64,000 bases of DNA from NCBI GenBank assembly GCA_035328405.1, contig DAOLIT010000014.1, positions 1 to 64,000 on the forward strand, in the 5' to 3' direction. The notes below the pieces were generated by a model. That model made no database searches. It was not told the DNA's origin and saw only the letters and a list, made by a program, of their open reading frames with translations. A program made the translations under genes and the position numbers. Source of the DNA: JAEUKA01 sp035328405 (lineage in GTDB: Bacteria; Myxococcota_A; Polyangia; Palsa-1104; JAEUJZ01). Positions 1-8,469 of the stretch are shown piece by piece (the stretch's first letter is position 1; each line of letters starts with the position of its first letter).

Positions 1-1353
1 GTCGGGACCATGTTTGCCCGGACACCCAATGATCGTGCGATTTCCTTTGAGGACCACCGTGCTCTCGGTTCTGCGAATCAGCTCGCGCATCGAGAACATT
101 CGATCGGCCTGGATGGCACGCGCCGAAACACCCAGCATCGTGCCCGCTTCACCTGGATGTGGCGTGACGATGGTCGGTCGCCCCAAATGCGCGCGTGTGA
201 CCAGAATGTCGAGTCTGTCGGCCATCGCACGCAGGCCACTTGCATCCACAACGACCGGGAGGCTCGTGTTTTCCAAAATGTCGCGCACCAGCAGCACCGT
301 AGGTTCATCAAGCCGCATCCCTGGGCCAATGACCAGCACGCTGTTGCCATCGGTCTTGCCGAGGATGAGAGACCTTGCTTCACGCGGCGAATTTGCCGGG
401 TAGTGCATCGTCGTCGCTTCTGGGCAGCGACTGACGAAGACAGAATCGTTGCAGTGCTCTGGCAAAACGACGGTGCAGCGACCCAAGCCCACCTGCAACG
501 CCGCTTCGACGACCAGCGATGCCGCCCCCATCATTCCCACCGAGCCCCCAAGGACGAACAAATGACCGTTCAAACCCTTGTGCATGTAGGGTTCGCGAGG
601 CGCAAAAAAGCGCGTCATCACCGACGAATCCAGCATGTTTAGGCGCGGACCTTCCGGGATCGTAAGCGGGTTGGAAAGTCCAATGTCTGCAACGTAGACC
701 TCGCCGGCAAACATCGATCCGGGGTAGGAACACAGACCGAATTTGGGCCACCCAAACGTCACGGTGTAGTCCGCTTGAACGATGAAAATCTCTTTGCCCG
801 AATCGGGCACAACGCAGTTGTCTGCATCCATCCCAGAAGGCACATCCAGCGACACCCTGAGCGCGCGGCTGGCGTTCATGTGCGAAATCAGGTTGGCCGA
901 GTAATCAGATGGTTTTTGCCGCAGCCCAGTCCCCAGCAGCCCATCCACGATCACGTCGTTCTCGGTCAAATTCTTGAGCCGGTCTTTGAACGCATCCATC
1001 GTTTCCGCACAACACCGCAGCGGGACGTGTTCCGCCCGCGCGGCGTCGAAGTGAAAAACCGTTTCCTGGCGCTTCGCGGAGTCCTTTCGCGCCGCCCACA
1101 ACTCGGTACGAACCCCGCGTTGATGCAGATAGCGGGCAACCACCGCTGCGTCTCCGCCGTTGCCTCCCGAGCCTGCAAGCACAATCACATCGCTGCGAGC
1201 CAGATCCATACGCTGCTCATGATGAAGGTGATACAGAAGCTGCACCGCTGTTCGCCCAGCGTTTTCCATCAAGATGTGCGCGGAAATTCCCCTTTCGTGG
1301 ATGGCGTGATGTTCGAGCTGCAACATTTGCTTGGTAGTCAAAAGCGGTATCAC
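1..1353 (-). CDS. nnr: Bifunctional NAD(P)H-hydrate epimerase / dehydratase (3' end off the window)
   Basis: Repairs hydrated NAD(P)H: the N-terminal YjeF_N domain epimerises the R and S hydrates and the C-terminal ribokinase-like domain dehydrates the S form with ADP or ATP. The sequence shows the N-domain glycine-rich GSGGNGGDA motif at about residues 58-66, then VDGLLGTGL. The dehydratase part has HKGLNGHLFVLGG, VIGPGM and VTPHPGEAG. The reading frame is still open at base 1, so about 40-60 C-terminal residues, including the usual GSGD motif, lie outside. The start is the GTG at 1353, which overlaps the acpS stop (GTGA) and has GGGAGG five bases upstream, so translation is probably coupled to acpS. 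It is last in the epimerase-uppP-acpS-nnr operon. Family assignment is firm. Confidence 0.93.
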   Translation of the reverse strand, partial: MIPLLTTKQMLQLEHHAIHERGISAHILMENAGRTAVQLLYHLHHEQRMDLARSDVIVLAGSGGNGGDAAVVARYLHQRGVRTELWAARKDSAKRQETVFHFDAARAEHVPLRCCAETMDAFKDRLKNLTENDVIVDGLLGTGLRQKPSDYSANLISHMNASRALRVSLDVPSGMDADNCVVPDSGKEIFIVQADYTVTFGWPKFGLCSYPGSMFAGEVYVADIGLSNPLTIPEGPRLNMLDSSVMTRFFAPREPYMHKGLNGHLFVLGGSVGMMGAASLVVEAALQVGLGRCTVVLPEHCNDSVFVSRCPEATTMHYPANSPREARSLILGKTDGNSVLVIGPGMRLDEPTVLLVRDILENTSLPVVVDASGLRAMADRLDILVTRAHLGRPTIVTPHPGEAGTMLGVSARAIQADRMFSMRELIRRTESTVVLKGNRTIIGCPGKHGPD

Positions 1354-1757
1354 GAGCACCTCCCGATAGAGGATGAAGGGAGTTCAGTTTTTTCCGCGAT
1401 GACGACGGCGCACGCCGCATCGCCCTGATGTGTCACAGACAAATGGAGCGCACAAATTCCGCGAGCCTGAGCCGCGTCTTTGGCTGCTCCATGCAGCGCC
1501 AACTTGGGTTGTCCTGAATCGGTGTGGACGACTTCGAGTTCGTGCCAAGACAACCCCGCAGGCACGGACAAGGCTTTGAGCGCCGCTTCTTTCGCCGCAA
1601 ACCGCGCCGCGAAATGTTGCGCAGGAATTGCCCGCGTTTCGCAATAGCGACGTTCGCCGTCTGTGAACAGGCGTGCGGCAAAACGGTTTCCGTTGCGCGA
1701 AAGGGCCCGCTCCATTCGAGAAACCAAACACAAATCCAAACCCACACCCGCAATCAT
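1350..1757 (-). CDS. acpS: Holo-[acyl-carrier-protein] synthase
   Basis: Transfers 4'-phosphopantetheine from CoA to the serine of acyl carrier protein, activating fatty-acid synthesis in the cytoplasm. The 135-residue product has the family length. It shows both signature blocks: GVGLDLCLVSRMERAL at the N terminus (Mg/CoA-binding Asp) and FAAKEAALKAL in the middle (catalytic Glu/Lys). The ATG at 1757 was chosen because the conserved MIAGVGLD begins there; a frame extension further upstream lies inside uppP and carries no conserved residues. It starts about 10 bases after the uppP stop and its TGA overlaps the nnr GTG. The acpS-nnr pairing is common in bacteria, so context supports the call. 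Confidence 0.94.
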   Translation of the reverse strand: MIAGVGLDLCLVSRMERALSRNGNRFAARLFTDGERRYCETRAIPAQHFAARFAAKEAALKALSVPAGLSWHELEVVHTDSGQPKLALHGAAKDAAQARGICALHLSVTHQGDAACAVVIAEKTELPSSSIGRCS

Positions 1758-1767
1758 GTGCCCGTCG

Positions 1768-2577
1768 TCATACCACAAGTCCGTGCAACCAAAACACGAC
1801 CAAAGCCAACGCAATTCGATACACCGCGAAGGCCCACAGCCCGTGCCCGCGCAAGAAGCGCAAAAACCCCGCAATCACCAAAAAACCCACACCAAATGAC
1901 ACCGCCAAGCCCACGGCCATGTTCCAAAAACCCACGTCCGCCAGCAAAACGTGTCGTTCTTTCACCATCTCGTACACCGTTGCTGCGCCGAGCGTCGGCA
2001 ACGCCAGCAAAAACGCAAAATCGGCGGCCTCGGCGGTGGGCAAACCGGCCAGCAAACTGCCTGTCATGCTCGCCAGCGACCGAGACGTGCCCGGCCACAA
2101 CGCCAGCAAATGACATCCGCCGACAAGCCACGCCGAACGCGCCGGCAAATCCTTGGCCTGCGCATACCGCGCCTGGTTTTTTCGCCGCCACCGTTCCACG
2201 ACAAGCATCACCACGCCTCCCACAAGCAGCGCCGCCGCCACTTTTCCCGGCGCAAACAGAACCGCCTTGATCCGCTTCCCAAATCCGTAACCCACGACCA
2301 GCAGCGGCAGCGAACCCAAACACAAGTTGCGCAAAAGCCGAAATGCCGCCGGGTCGCGGTTCCACAGGCCCACCACCGTTTCCAAGAGCGTGCGTCGGTA
2401 ATACCAAACCGCAGCCAGCAGCGCCCCCAGTTGCACCACCACCAAAAACGCATCCACCGCCGGCCCTTTTTGCCCCAAAAAGCGGCTCACCAAAATCAAA
2501 TGTCCCGTCGAGGAAACCGGCACAAACTCCGTCAGTCCTTCGACCACAGACAGCAGCACCACCTGCCACAGGTCCAT
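1768..2577 (-). CDS. uppP: Undecaprenyl-diphosphatase (BacA/UppP type)
   Basis: Integral membrane phosphatase that converts undecaprenyl diphosphate to the monophosphate lipid carrier used for peptidoglycan and surface-polysaccharide synthesis. The 269 residues carry the two family signatures: EGLTEFVPVSSTGHL near residues 13-27 and PGTSRS near residues 162-167. There are about seven or eight hydrophobic segments, and the size is normal. The gene begins three bases after the epimerase stop and ends 10 bases before acpS, so the three are probably co-transcribed. Being beside a sugar-nucleotide enzyme fits recycling of the lipid carrier for envelope polysaccharide. Confidence 0.95.
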   Translation of the reverse strand: MDLWQVVLLSVVEGLTEFVPVSSTGHLILVSRFLGQKGPAVDAFLVVVQLGALLAAVWYYRRTLLETVVGLWNRDPAAFRLLRNLCLGSLPLLVVGYGFGKRIKAVLFAPGKVAAALLVGGVVMLVVERWRRKNQARYAQAKDLPARSAWLVGGCHLLALWPGTSRSLASMTGSLLAGLPTAEAADFAFLLALPTLGAATVYEMVKERHVLLADVGFWNMAVGLAVSFGVGFLVIAGFLRFLRGHGLWAFAVYRIALALVVFWLHGLVV

Positions 2578-2580
2578 CGC

Positions 2581-3549
2581 TTACGCCGACTCATTTCGGT
2601 AGTACGCGAGCACATCTTCCAGAATGTGCGAAAGTGGCACGCTCGGTTTCCATCCGATCAGTGCGCCGATTTTGCTCACGTCCGGCACGCGCCGATTCAT
2701 GTCCTCGAACCCCGGTTCGTACGCGCGTTCATACGGGACAAACTCGCAAGGGCTCGAACTTCCCGACAGCTCAATCACGCGCCTCGCCAGGTCCAACATG
2801 CTGATTTCCTCGGTGCCACCGATGTTGAACACCTGGCCATACGCCGCCGGGCATTCCATCAAACCAATCAGTGCTGCCACCGCGTCGCGAACGTGCGTAA
2901 AACAACGCGATTGCCGCCCGTCGCCAAACACCGTCAGCGGTTGCCCTGAAAGCGCCTGTTTCGCAAACGTCGGAACCACCATCCCGTATTGTCCCGTCTG
3001 ACGCGGCCCGACCGTATTGAACAATCGCCCCACCACCGTCGGCAAACCACGTTCGCGGTGGTATGCAATCGCCAAAAACTCGTCGATGAGCTTGCTGCAC
3101 GCATACGACCAGCGGCCTTTCGACGACGGACCCAGCACCAAATCGCCCTCCTCGCGAAACGGAAAATCCGTGCTTTTTCCGTAACATTCCGAGGTCGAAG
3201 CGATGAACACGGGCCGTTTTTTCTTGTGCGCCGTCTCGAGCAAAAGTTCCGTCAGTTTGATGTTCGTTTCGATCGTTCGCACCGGGCTTTCGACGATGAG
3301 CTTCACTCCCACCGCCGCCGCCAAATGAAAAATCGCGTCCGCGTCGTCCACAAGCTCTGCCAAAAGCGGTTTGTTCGCCATCGTGTCGATGACGTATCGA
3401 AAGCGTTTGTTGTCTTGCAAATGCCGAATGTTGCGGATCGTCCCCGTCGAGAGGTCGTCGATGACCTGCACCTCGTGCCCCCGCCGCAAAAGTTCCTCGG
3501 AAAGATGCGAGCCGACGAAGCCCGCTCCGCCAGTCACCAAATAGCGCAT
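2581..3549 (-). CDS. NAD-dependent sugar-nucleotide epimerase/dehydratase (extended SDR)
   Basis: Extended short-chain dehydrogenase acting on a nucleotide sugar, most like UDP-glucose 4-epimerase, UDP-glucuronate decarboxylase or dTDP-glucose dehydratase; the exact substrate cannot be told from motifs. The protein opens with MRYLVTGGAGFVGSHL, the Rossmann TGxxGxxG motif. It has IDDLSTG, a conserved ASTSECYG strand and the catalytic YACSK (Y-x3-K), then the substrate-binding NTVGPRQ block. The ATG at 3549 is preferred over an upstream ATG because the Rossmann motif starts there, giving 322 residues, typical of the family. It is the first gene of the operon with uppP, acpS and nnr. The 350-base region upstream carries a 21-bp tandem repeat array. 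Confidence 0.88.
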   Translation of the reverse strand: MRYLVTGGAGFVGSHLSEELLRRGHEVQVIDDLSTGTIRNIRHLQDNKRFRYVIDTMANKPLLAELVDDADAIFHLAAAVGVKLIVESPVRTIETNIKLTELLLETAHKKKRPVFIASTSECYGKSTDFPFREEGDLVLGPSSKGRWSYACSKLIDEFLAIAYHRERGLPTVVGRLFNTVGPRQTGQYGMVVPTFAKQALSGQPLTVFGDGRQSRCFTHVRDAVAALIGLMECPAAYGQVFNIGGTEEISMLDLARRVIELSGSSSPCEFVPYERAYEPGFEDMNRRVPDVSKIGALIGWKPSVPLSHILEDVLAYYRNESA

Positions 3550-3613
3550 GCCGGGCACGGTATCCCACCCCTCGCCCTCTGACAACCCACGACCTCCGTT
3601 CCCCCATCCGTGC

Positions 3614-3865
3614 GCGCAGGTTTCTCAGGAAGGCGCGCAGATTTCTCAGGAAGGCGCGCAGGTTTCTCAGGAAGGCGCGCAGATTTCTCAGGAAGGCGCG
3701 CAGATTTCTCAGGAAGGCGCGCAGATTTCTCACGAAGCCGCGCAGATTTCTCAGGAAGGCGCGCAGATTTGTCACGAAGCCGCGCAGATTTCTCACGAAG
3801 CCGCGCAGATTTCTCAGGAAGGCGCGCAGATTTGTCACGAAGCCGCGCAGATTTCTCACCAGTGC
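3614..3865. repeat. 12-copy 21-bp tandem repeat between the SPFH and epimerase genes
   Basis: Twelve head-to-tail copies of a 21-base unit, starting GCGCAGATTTCTCA, begin at 3614, 3635, 3656 and so on. Units differ at a few fixed positions (A/G at base 7, C/G at base 11, AGGAAGGC versus ACGAAGCC at the end), and copy 12 is degraded. The array fills most of the 350-base gap 3550-3899 between two minus-strand genes; I see no gene in that gap. Because 21 is a multiple of three and the unit lacks stops, the array stays open in several frames, producing heptad-like shadow translations. I treat it as non-coding. It could be a variable-number repeat or a protein-binding array. Confidence 0.85.
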
Positions 3866-3899
3866 GCGGCCACTTTTCAGGAGCGCGCGGCCTTTTCGC

Positions 3900-5471
3900 T
3901 TATTCCTTGTCCGTGCTTCGCGAATCGGTTTCGCCGCCTTGCGCCGAGACGGGCGTGGCGGGTTGGCTTTGGGGCGGCTGGAGTTTGGCGGGGTCCAGGC
4001 CGAGGTTTTTGGCCACGGCCAGAACCTGGGAAATGGCACTGCCGATCATCGCCATCGGGTTGCCGTCTGCCGAGCCCGAAAATTGCGTGTAATTGATCGT
4101 CCCGAAAGATTGTTTGAAGGCTTGCGCGATATGTGGCAATCCGGTCACAACCAGCTCTTTCATCACGCGGCCTTGGCTCAGCAAAAGTTCGATTTCAGCT
4201 TCTGCGCGCTGTTTGGCAATGTCGGCTTCATTTTCGAGCCGCTGGGTTTCCGTTTCTTGTTTGCGTTCTTCTTGTTCATAACGCGCTTTTTCCGACTGCA
4301 GCGCAAGGTCCTGTTTTTGTTTCAGTTGTTTCCGTGCTTGTTCAAGCTCAAGTTTGCGCAACTCCAATTTATGCGCCTTTTCAGCAAGCTCAGCTTCGGT
4401 GGCGAGCGTCGCCATGTCCGCTTGCGCTGTGGCCATTTTCTTTTGTTCTTGCAGTTTCAGCTGCGCAAGTTCTGCTTCTTGCCGAATGTGTTGGTTTTTT
4501 TGTTCCAGCGAGCCTTTGCTTTCCGCCTGGCGCAGCGCAATGCCTTCCTCGACTTCAATGCGTTTGCGAGCGAGCGATTCTTTTCGCAACAGCTCCTCGG
4601 CTGCACTTTTGGCTTTGGCCTGCTCGGCGCGCATGGCTTCGTGGGCTTCTCGCTCGGCGGCTTCTGCCTCGGCTTTGGCTTTGGAAATGCGCGTTTCGCG
4701 TTGGCTGGCGATGGCGGCTTCCTGCGTCTGCCGTTCTGCTGCCGCGCGCGTTTCCGCGACTTGCCGCTGACGGTCGAGCTCGGCCTGTTCGGCGCGCATC
4801 GCAATTTCGGCGCGATACGGCGCTTGCAGGTGTTTGAACACAACGTCAGACAGGATTTTCACATCCTGTATTTCGATGGTATCTAGCACAACGCCCCAAC
4901 CTTGATCCGTCGTGTCTTCTGGGCGTCCACTACCTGAAACGACAGGCGAAATTTCGCGCATCAAAAACGAAGCAATCGCCTCTTTTCTGTGTTCCAAACA
5001 TTCATTCAGGGACAAATTCGCAATCAGCCGCCGGGCAGCGCCAATGAACATGTCTCGCAACGTCTGCCCAAGTTTTTCGCTGGCGCGTTCCGCATATGTG
5101 AAATTGAGCATTCGATACGCAATTTCAGGTTGCGCAATTCGATAGACCGCAAGGCCCGTGATGCTGACGCCCACACGCTCTTTGGTGATTTGGTCGGCCA
5201 TAAATTCGATTTGTTGAAGCGAGGTTGGAATCGTCGCGACCGCCGTCCACGGCCATTTCCAGACGCGCATGCCTTGCCCCGACGACCGCGTGTCCATTTT
5301 TCCATTCCGAACGACGACCAAATACTCGCTCGGCTGGGCCGTGATGAAACCCCAGCGTTTCATTTTCGCCGGGTCCTCGACGGGTTTGCCTTGCCGCCAG
5401 CCGTCTTCGTAACGCACTTGCATCGCTCCACCGGGCGAGAGCTCACGTCCTTCAGGATTCTTTGCCGTCAT
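3900..5471 (-). CDS. SPFH / band-7 (flotillin-like) domain protein
   Basis: Membrane-associated scaffold family; the exact role here is unknown. The 523-residue product has an SPFH domain at about residues 40-230, with blocks such as VSITGLAVYRI and the GWGVVLDTIEIQDVKI strand typical of the fold. A long Ala/Glu/Gln/Lys-rich coiled coil follows at about 230-440, then a C-terminal segment ending in a Pro/Gln/Ser-rich tail. There is no clear N-terminal transmembrane helix or signal peptide, so attachment to the membrane would be peripheral, as in flotillins. The ATG at 5471 is chosen because AAGGAG lies eight bases upstream; a longer reading frame starts at 5684 but its extra 71 residues look non-coding. 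Divergent from the MFE-2-like gene across 243 bases. Confidence 0.82.
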   Translation of the reverse strand: MTAKNPEGRELSPGGAMQVRYEDGWRQGKPVEDPAKMKRWGFITAQPSEYLVVVRNGKMDTRSSGQGMRVWKWPWTAVATIPTSLQQIEFMADQITKERVGVSITGLAVYRIAQPEIAYRMLNFTYAERASEKLGQTLRDMFIGAARRLIANLSLNECLEHRKEAIASFLMREISPVVSGSGRPEDTTDQGWGVVLDTIEIQDVKILSDVVFKHLQAPYRAEIAMRAEQAELDRQRQVAETRAAAERQTQEAAIASQRETRISKAKAEAEAAEREAHEAMRAEQAKAKSAAEELLRKESLARKRIEVEEGIALRQAESKGSLEQKNQHIRQEAELAQLKLQEQKKMATAQADMATLATEAELAEKAHKLELRKLELEQARKQLKQKQDLALQSEKARYEQEERKQETETQRLENEADIAKQRAEAEIELLLSQGRVMKELVVTGLPHIAQAFKQSFGTINYTQFSGSADGNPMAMIGSAISQVLAVAKNLGLDPAKLQPPQSQPATPVSAQGGETDSRSTDKE

Positions 5472-5714
5472 CGCGAAAACTCCTTCTTTCTGCTGCATTG
5501 AGGAGAAAACAACCTCATGCAATACGCAATCCCTCGGCACAAGCGACTGAAAGCACGCGATTTTTGGTTGTTTTTGCACCCATGCGCTCGGAAGCAGTCC
5601 TTTTGGATGAAACGGCGCGATTTCGGCCTGTGCAAAGACGTGGTTTGACTTCGTGGGCCACGAACCTGTAGATGGATGGGTCAACCAACGGACAGAAAGT
5701 GGAGTAGAGGACCG

Positions 5715-8333
5715 ATGTCAGAACAGCTTCGCTTCGATGGGAAAGTCGTCCTTGTCACGGGTGCCGGGCAGGGACTTGGCAGAAGCCACGCGCTCGCATT
5801 CGCCAGCCGTGGGGCCAAAGTCGTCGTCAACGATTTGGGCGGTTCCGCGCACGGCGGAGGCAAATCGTCCGCAGCCGCCGACCAAGTTGTCGCCCAGATT
5901 CGCGCGGCAGGCGGAGAAGCCGTCGCCAACTACGATTCGGTAGAAAACGGCGATCTCATCGTCAAGACCGCGATCGATGCGTTTGGGCGCATCGACGTCG
6001 TCGTCAACAACGCCGGCATTTTGCGCGACACGAGTTTCCCGAAAATGACCGACGAGGACTGGGAAATCATCTTCCGCGTCCATGTGCTGGGCGCGTTTCG
6101 CGTCACCCACGCGGCGTGGCCTCACATGCGCGACCAAGGCTATGGCCGCATTTTGTTCACGTCGTCTGCGGCGGGCATTTACGGCAATTTTGGGCAAGCC
6201 AACTACAGCGCCGCCAAGCTCGGCCTCGTCGGTTTCGCGAGCACGCTCGCGCTCGAAGGCAGCAAGCGCAACATCCGCGTCAACACGGTCGCGCCGCTCG
6301 CCGGTTCTCGTCTGACCGAAACCGTGATGCCCAAAGAAGTCGTCGATGCGCTCAAGCCCGAATACGTAAGTCCCGTCGTCCTCTTTTTGTGTCACGAACG
6401 CAGCCAGGAAACCGGCGGCCTGTTCGAGGTCGGCGGCGGTTTTTGCGCCAAACTCCGGTTTGCGCGCACGCCGGGCAAGACCTGGAAATTGGGCCGCAAC
6501 TTGTCGCCCGAGGACATCCAGAAAGCTTGGGGCGTCATCACGAATTTCGACGGTGCGACGCATCCCGAAAACATCACCGCGTCGATGCAGCCCGTGCTTT
6601 CCAATTTGCAGAGCAAGAGCCGAGGCGGAAACGACCTGATCGATCTCGACGAGGCGCTCGGCTATGAAATGACGCCGCAAACGAACAGCTACGACGAACG
6701 CGACCTGGCGATTTACGCGCTCGGCGTTGGTGCGGGCAAAAAGCCCACCGACGAAAAAGAGCTGCGTTTTGTGTACGAAAACAACCCTGGCGGTTTTGAT
6801 CCGCTGCCGACGTTTGCCGTCGTGCCCGCGCTCAAAGTGATTTTCAAGCTTGCAGCGGAAGGCAAGACCGCACCGGGCCTGAATTATGGGCTCGATCGCG
6901 TGCTCCACGCCGAGCAGTACACCGAACTTTTGCGCCCGTGGCCGACGAAAGCGAACCTGCGCCACACCGCTCGGGTTTCCGAAATTTATGACAAAGGTCG
7001 TCACGCGCTCGTGGTGACGCACCTCGACACGTTTGATGCGGGCTCGGGCGAGCTTTTGGCCAAAAACGACATCACGACGTTTGTGCGCGGCGCGGGCGGT
7101 TTTGGTGGCGAGCGGGGTCCGTCGGGCGATTCCAACACGCCTCCCGATCGCGCCCCCGATTTCGTCGTGGAAGACCGCATCGACGAAGAACAGGCGCTGC
7201 TCTATCGGCTCAGCGGAGACTGGAATCCGCTGCACGCCGACCCTGCGTTTGCGACGGCATTTGGTTTCCCCAAACCCATTCTGCACGGGTTGTGCTCGTT
7301 TGGTTACGTGGGCCGTCACGCCGTCACCCACTTTTTGAACGGCGACCCGCGTTTCTTCAAAAGCATCCGCGTTCGTTTCACCGACGTCGTGTTCCCCGGC
7401 GAGACCTTGAAAATCGAGTATTGGAAAGAAAGCGACACGCGCCTATTGGCTCGTGCGACCGTCGTCGAGCGCCAAAAAGTCGTGCTCTCGAACGTCGCGA
7501 TCGAGCTGTGGAAAGAGCTGCCCAAACCGAAAGCTGCGGCCAAGCCTGCTCAAAAAGCCGAACAGGCTGCGACGGTCGATCCGGCCAGCGTCTTGCAAAG
7601 CAGCGACGTGTTTGTGGCGATTCGGGACTACATCGCCGACACGCCCGACCTGTGCAAACAAATCGCCACGAGTTTCCAGTTCAAACTGCAAAACCCGGAA
7701 TCCGCGTACAACATCGACCTGAAAAACGCACCGGGTGCGATGTCCGTCGGGGTCAAGGACGCCGATTGCACACTCAGCATGCTCGATAGCGACTTTTTGG
7801 AAATGGTCACGGGCAAAGCCAACCCGCAAAAGCTGTTCATGTCCGGCAAGCTCAAAATCAGCGGCAACATCATGGCCAGCCAAAAGCTGGAATTCTTGAT
7901 GAAGATGGACAAAAAGCGCGTCGAGAAAGTCGTGCTCGCGCGTCTGTCTGGAACGGGGGCCGCGCCTGCTGCTGCACCCGCACCCGCACCCGCACCCGCC
8001 GCGCCTGTTGCTCCGCCGAAAGTCGCGCTTGCACCCGCGCTTGTTTCTGCGCTCAAAGACAGACTCAAACAGAATCCGTCTTTGGTGGCTGGTTTGCCCG
8101 CGCCTGTGCAGTTTGCGTTGCAAGCCCCCGAGGCGTTTTTTGCGGTCTCTCCAAACGGTGACGTTCACGAAGGCCGCATCGACGGAGCAGGTGCCACGTT
8201 TGGGCTTGCCGACGAAGATTTCGCCGCATGGTGCAGCGGCCAAACCGATGCGCGCAGTCTGTACATGCACGGCAAACTGACCGTCGCGGGTGACATCAAA
8301 CTCGCCCACCACCTCGGGTTCCTCAAGTCGTAG
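5715..8333 (+). CDS. MFE-2/HSD17B4-like multifunctional protein: 3-hydroxyacyl-CoA dehydrogenase + enoyl-CoA hydratase 2 + two SCP2 domains
   Basis: Predicted to catalyse the hydratase and dehydrogenase steps of (R)-specific beta-oxidation on one chain. Residues 1 to about 300 are a short-chain dehydrogenase with TGAGQGLG at 15-22, NNAGILRD, and catalytic Y164 and K168 (YSAAK). Residues about 310-600 are a double hot-dog MaoC hydratase with the hydratase-2 motif SGDWNPLH, giving catalytic D502 and H507. Residues about 630-745 are an SCP2 sterol-carrier domain; an Ala/Pro linker leads to a second SCP2-like domain at about 774-872. The order matches peroxisomal MFE-2, but with an extra SCP2 domain. 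The ATG at 5715 follows AGAGGA; an upstream in-frame ATG at 5676 is not conserved. It stands alone on the plus strand, without a thiolase or acyl-CoA dehydrogenase in the window. Confidence 0.9.
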   Translation: MSEQLRFDGKVVLVTGAGQGLGRSHALAFASRGAKVVVNDLGGSAHGGGKSSAAADQVVAQIRAAGGEAVANYDSVENGDLIVKTAIDAFGRIDVVVNNAGILRDTSFPKMTDEDWEIIFRVHVLGAFRVTHAAWPHMRDQGYGRILFTSSAAGIYGNFGQANYSAAKLGLVGFASTLALEGSKRNIRVNTVAPLAGSRLTETVMPKEVVDALKPEYVSPVVLFLCHERSQETGGLFEVGGGFCAKLRFARTPGKTWKLGRNLSPEDIQKAWGVITNFDGATHPENITASMQPVLSNLQSKSRGGNDLIDLDEALGYEMTPQTNSYDERDLAIYALGVGAGKKPTDEKELRFVYENNPGGFDPLPTFAVVPALKVIFKLAAEGKTAPGLNYGLDRVLHAEQYTELLRPWPTKANLRHTARVSEIYDKGRHALVVTHLDTFDAGSGELLAKNDITTFVRGAGGFGGERGPSGDSNTPPDRAPDFVVEDRIDEEQALLYRLSGDWNPLHADPAFATAFGFPKPILHGLCSFGYVGRHAVTHFLNGDPRFFKSIRVRFTDVVFPGETLKIEYWKESDTRLLARATVVERQKVVLSNVAIELWKELPKPKAAAKPAQKAEQAATVDPASVLQSSDVFVAIRDYIADTPDLCKQIATSFQFKLQNPESAYNIDLKNAPGAMSVGVKDADCTLSMLDSDFLEMVTGKANPQKLFMSGKLKISGNIMASQKLEFLMKMDKKRVEKVVLARLSGTGAAPAAAPAPAPAPAAPVAPPKVALAPALVSALKDRLKQNPSLVAGLPAPVQFALQAPEAFFAVSPNGDVHEGRIDGAGATFGLADEDFAAWCSGQTDARSLYMHGKLTVAGDIKLAHHLGFLKS

Positions 8334-8469
8334 TCCTGGCCGCCCGCCCGATTCCTGTTTCACTGCCGCGTTTCTTTTTCCTTCCAGACCCCTTCTGTTG
8401 GACCGAATTCGGCCCGCTGGGAATCGGCGGTGTCTTGTGTACGTGCTGGAATTTGCATAGTGTGCCGCC

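Noticed and set aside
2771..4039. Minus-strand 422-residue frame with NLRAFLR repeats
   Set aside because: Most of it is a shifted frame of the epimerase and SPFH genes, joined through the stop-free array.
3548..4096. Plus-strand open frame with AQISQEG heptads across the 21-bp array
   Set aside because: It exists only because the 21-base unit has no stop; it runs antisense into the SPFH gene and has no conserved start or ribosome site.
5718..7331. Long antisense open frame opposite the MFE-2-like gene
   Set aside because: The plus-strand frame has two complete enzyme active sites; the antisense product is Arg/His-rich with no motif, typical of GC-rich shadow frames.
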